Positions 63,651 through 64,000 of a stretch of 64,000 nt of DNA are shown here, in pieces; the stretch's first letter is position 1; each line of letters opens with the position of its first letter. Source of the stretch: Blautia hominis (GTDB lineage Bacteria; Bacillota; Clostridia; Lachnospirales; Lachnospiraceae); NCBI GenBank assembly GCA_002270465.1, contig NQOF01000004.1, positions 248,001 through 312,000 on the forward strand. The letters run 5' to 3'. Under the pieces are notes generated by a model. That model was not told where the DNA came from. It did not search any database and saw nothing but the letters and a program-made list of their open reading frames with translations. The translations under genes and the position numbers were made by a program.

Positions 63651-64000
63651 GAGCTACAGATAAAATCAGTGTCAGAGCTATGTGCCTGAAGGCTATGGAC
63701 AACGGCTTTGCGGTAGGTTCCTTTTCCCCCAGATATCTGACCAATATAGGTCCGGTGCTCCGGGCAGCACAGAACCAGGAATCTCCCGTGATCGTACAGA
63801 TCTCTCAGAATGAACTGAATCGTTTTGGCTGCAGTTGTGATGCCTTTGCAAAGGAATACAGGAGATGTAAACAAGAACTGGGAATCCGGGTTCCGGCAGC
63901 CCTTCACCTGGACCATACAAAGGATCTGGGAGTGATCAGGGAGGCTGTGGCAGCAGGGTTTGACAGTGTGATGATAGATGCCTCGGAATATGAACTGGAG
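63647..64000 (+). CDS. Class II fructose-bisphosphate aldolase-family protein, partial
   Basis: The first 118 codons, cut by the window end. It opens in the class II aldolase pattern (DNGFAVGSFSP) and has HLDHTKD near residue 88, the zinc histidine signature. It would cleave a phosphorylated ketose or acid made by the PfkB kinase, giving triose-phosphate units. ATG overlaps the previous stop (ATGA). Confidence 0.85.
   Translation, partial: MRATDKISVRAMCLKAMDNGFAVGSFSPRYLTNIGPVLRAAQNQESPVIVQISQNELNRFGCSCDAFAKEYRRCKQELGIRVPAALHLDHTKDLGVIREAVAAGFDSVMIDASEYELE

Overview
The window looks like chromosomal DNA of a gut-type anaerobic Firmicute, most likely a Lachnospiraceae relative. This rests on AGGAGG-type ribosome binding sites, moderate GC content, the Firmicutes holB / yaaT / yabB / rsmI housekeeping block, a spore maturation gene (spmA), YesM/YesN two-component regulators, LacI and DeoR regulators, and a dense set of plant-glycan genes. 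The taxon is an inference; there is no rRNA or tRNA gene in the window.

Layout. (1) 0-15 kb: glycoside degradation. A GH2 enzyme, a zinc alcohol dehydrogenase, a CE7-type esterase, a GH2 beta-mannosidase, a GH140-type (apiosidase family) protein, a GH172/DUF2961 protein on the minus strand and a domain-swapped GH3. The spaces between them hold tandem repeats, long inverted repeats and short dispersed elements. (2) 15.5-25 kb: housekeeping. proS, a PLP decarboxylase containing a 15-residue tandem repeat, a guanylate-kinase-like protein in the place where many Firmicutes have tmk, holB, yaaT (ricT), yabB, rsmI and a CapA-like protein. (3) 25-31 kb: nitrilase-family amidase, spmA without spmB, two LacI regulators and a LarA-like protein. 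(4) 31-51 kb: a large, mostly plus-strand catabolic locus. It has a GH1 beta-glucosidase, an ABC sugar importer without ATPase, two VOC proteins, SDRs, a shikimate-dehydrogenase-like protein, a cupin phosphoglucose isomerase, a phosphotriesterase-family protein, a 2-hydroxyacid dehydrogenase, a fucose-isomerase-like protein, two Gfo/Idh/MocA oxidoreductases, DeoR, a zinc alcohol dehydrogenase, an FGGY kinase and an epimerase fused to a TolB-like beta-propeller. (5) 51-52.4 kb: an unknown protein followed by a broken DUF262 gene. (6) 52.4-64 kb: a YesM/YesN pair with a glycosidase-like protein (minus strand), diverging from a solute-binding lipoprotein, serine hydrolase, racemase-like protein, PfkB kinase, two sugar-phosphate isomerase/epimerase-like TIM barrels and a class II aldolase cut by the window end.

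How they may work together. Loci 1, 4 and 6 all look like uptake, deglycosylation and redox/isomerase/kinase processing of glycosides. Locus 4 carries too many different oxidoreductases and isomerases for a common sugar and does not match a pathway I can name, so it is the best candidate for an undescribed system. A recurrent AAAAATRTGCA motif occurs upstream of the GH1 gene and again in the divergent region near 49.1 kb, which would tie locus 4 together as one regulon.

All family calls come from reading translated sequence and remembered family motifs; no database search was run.
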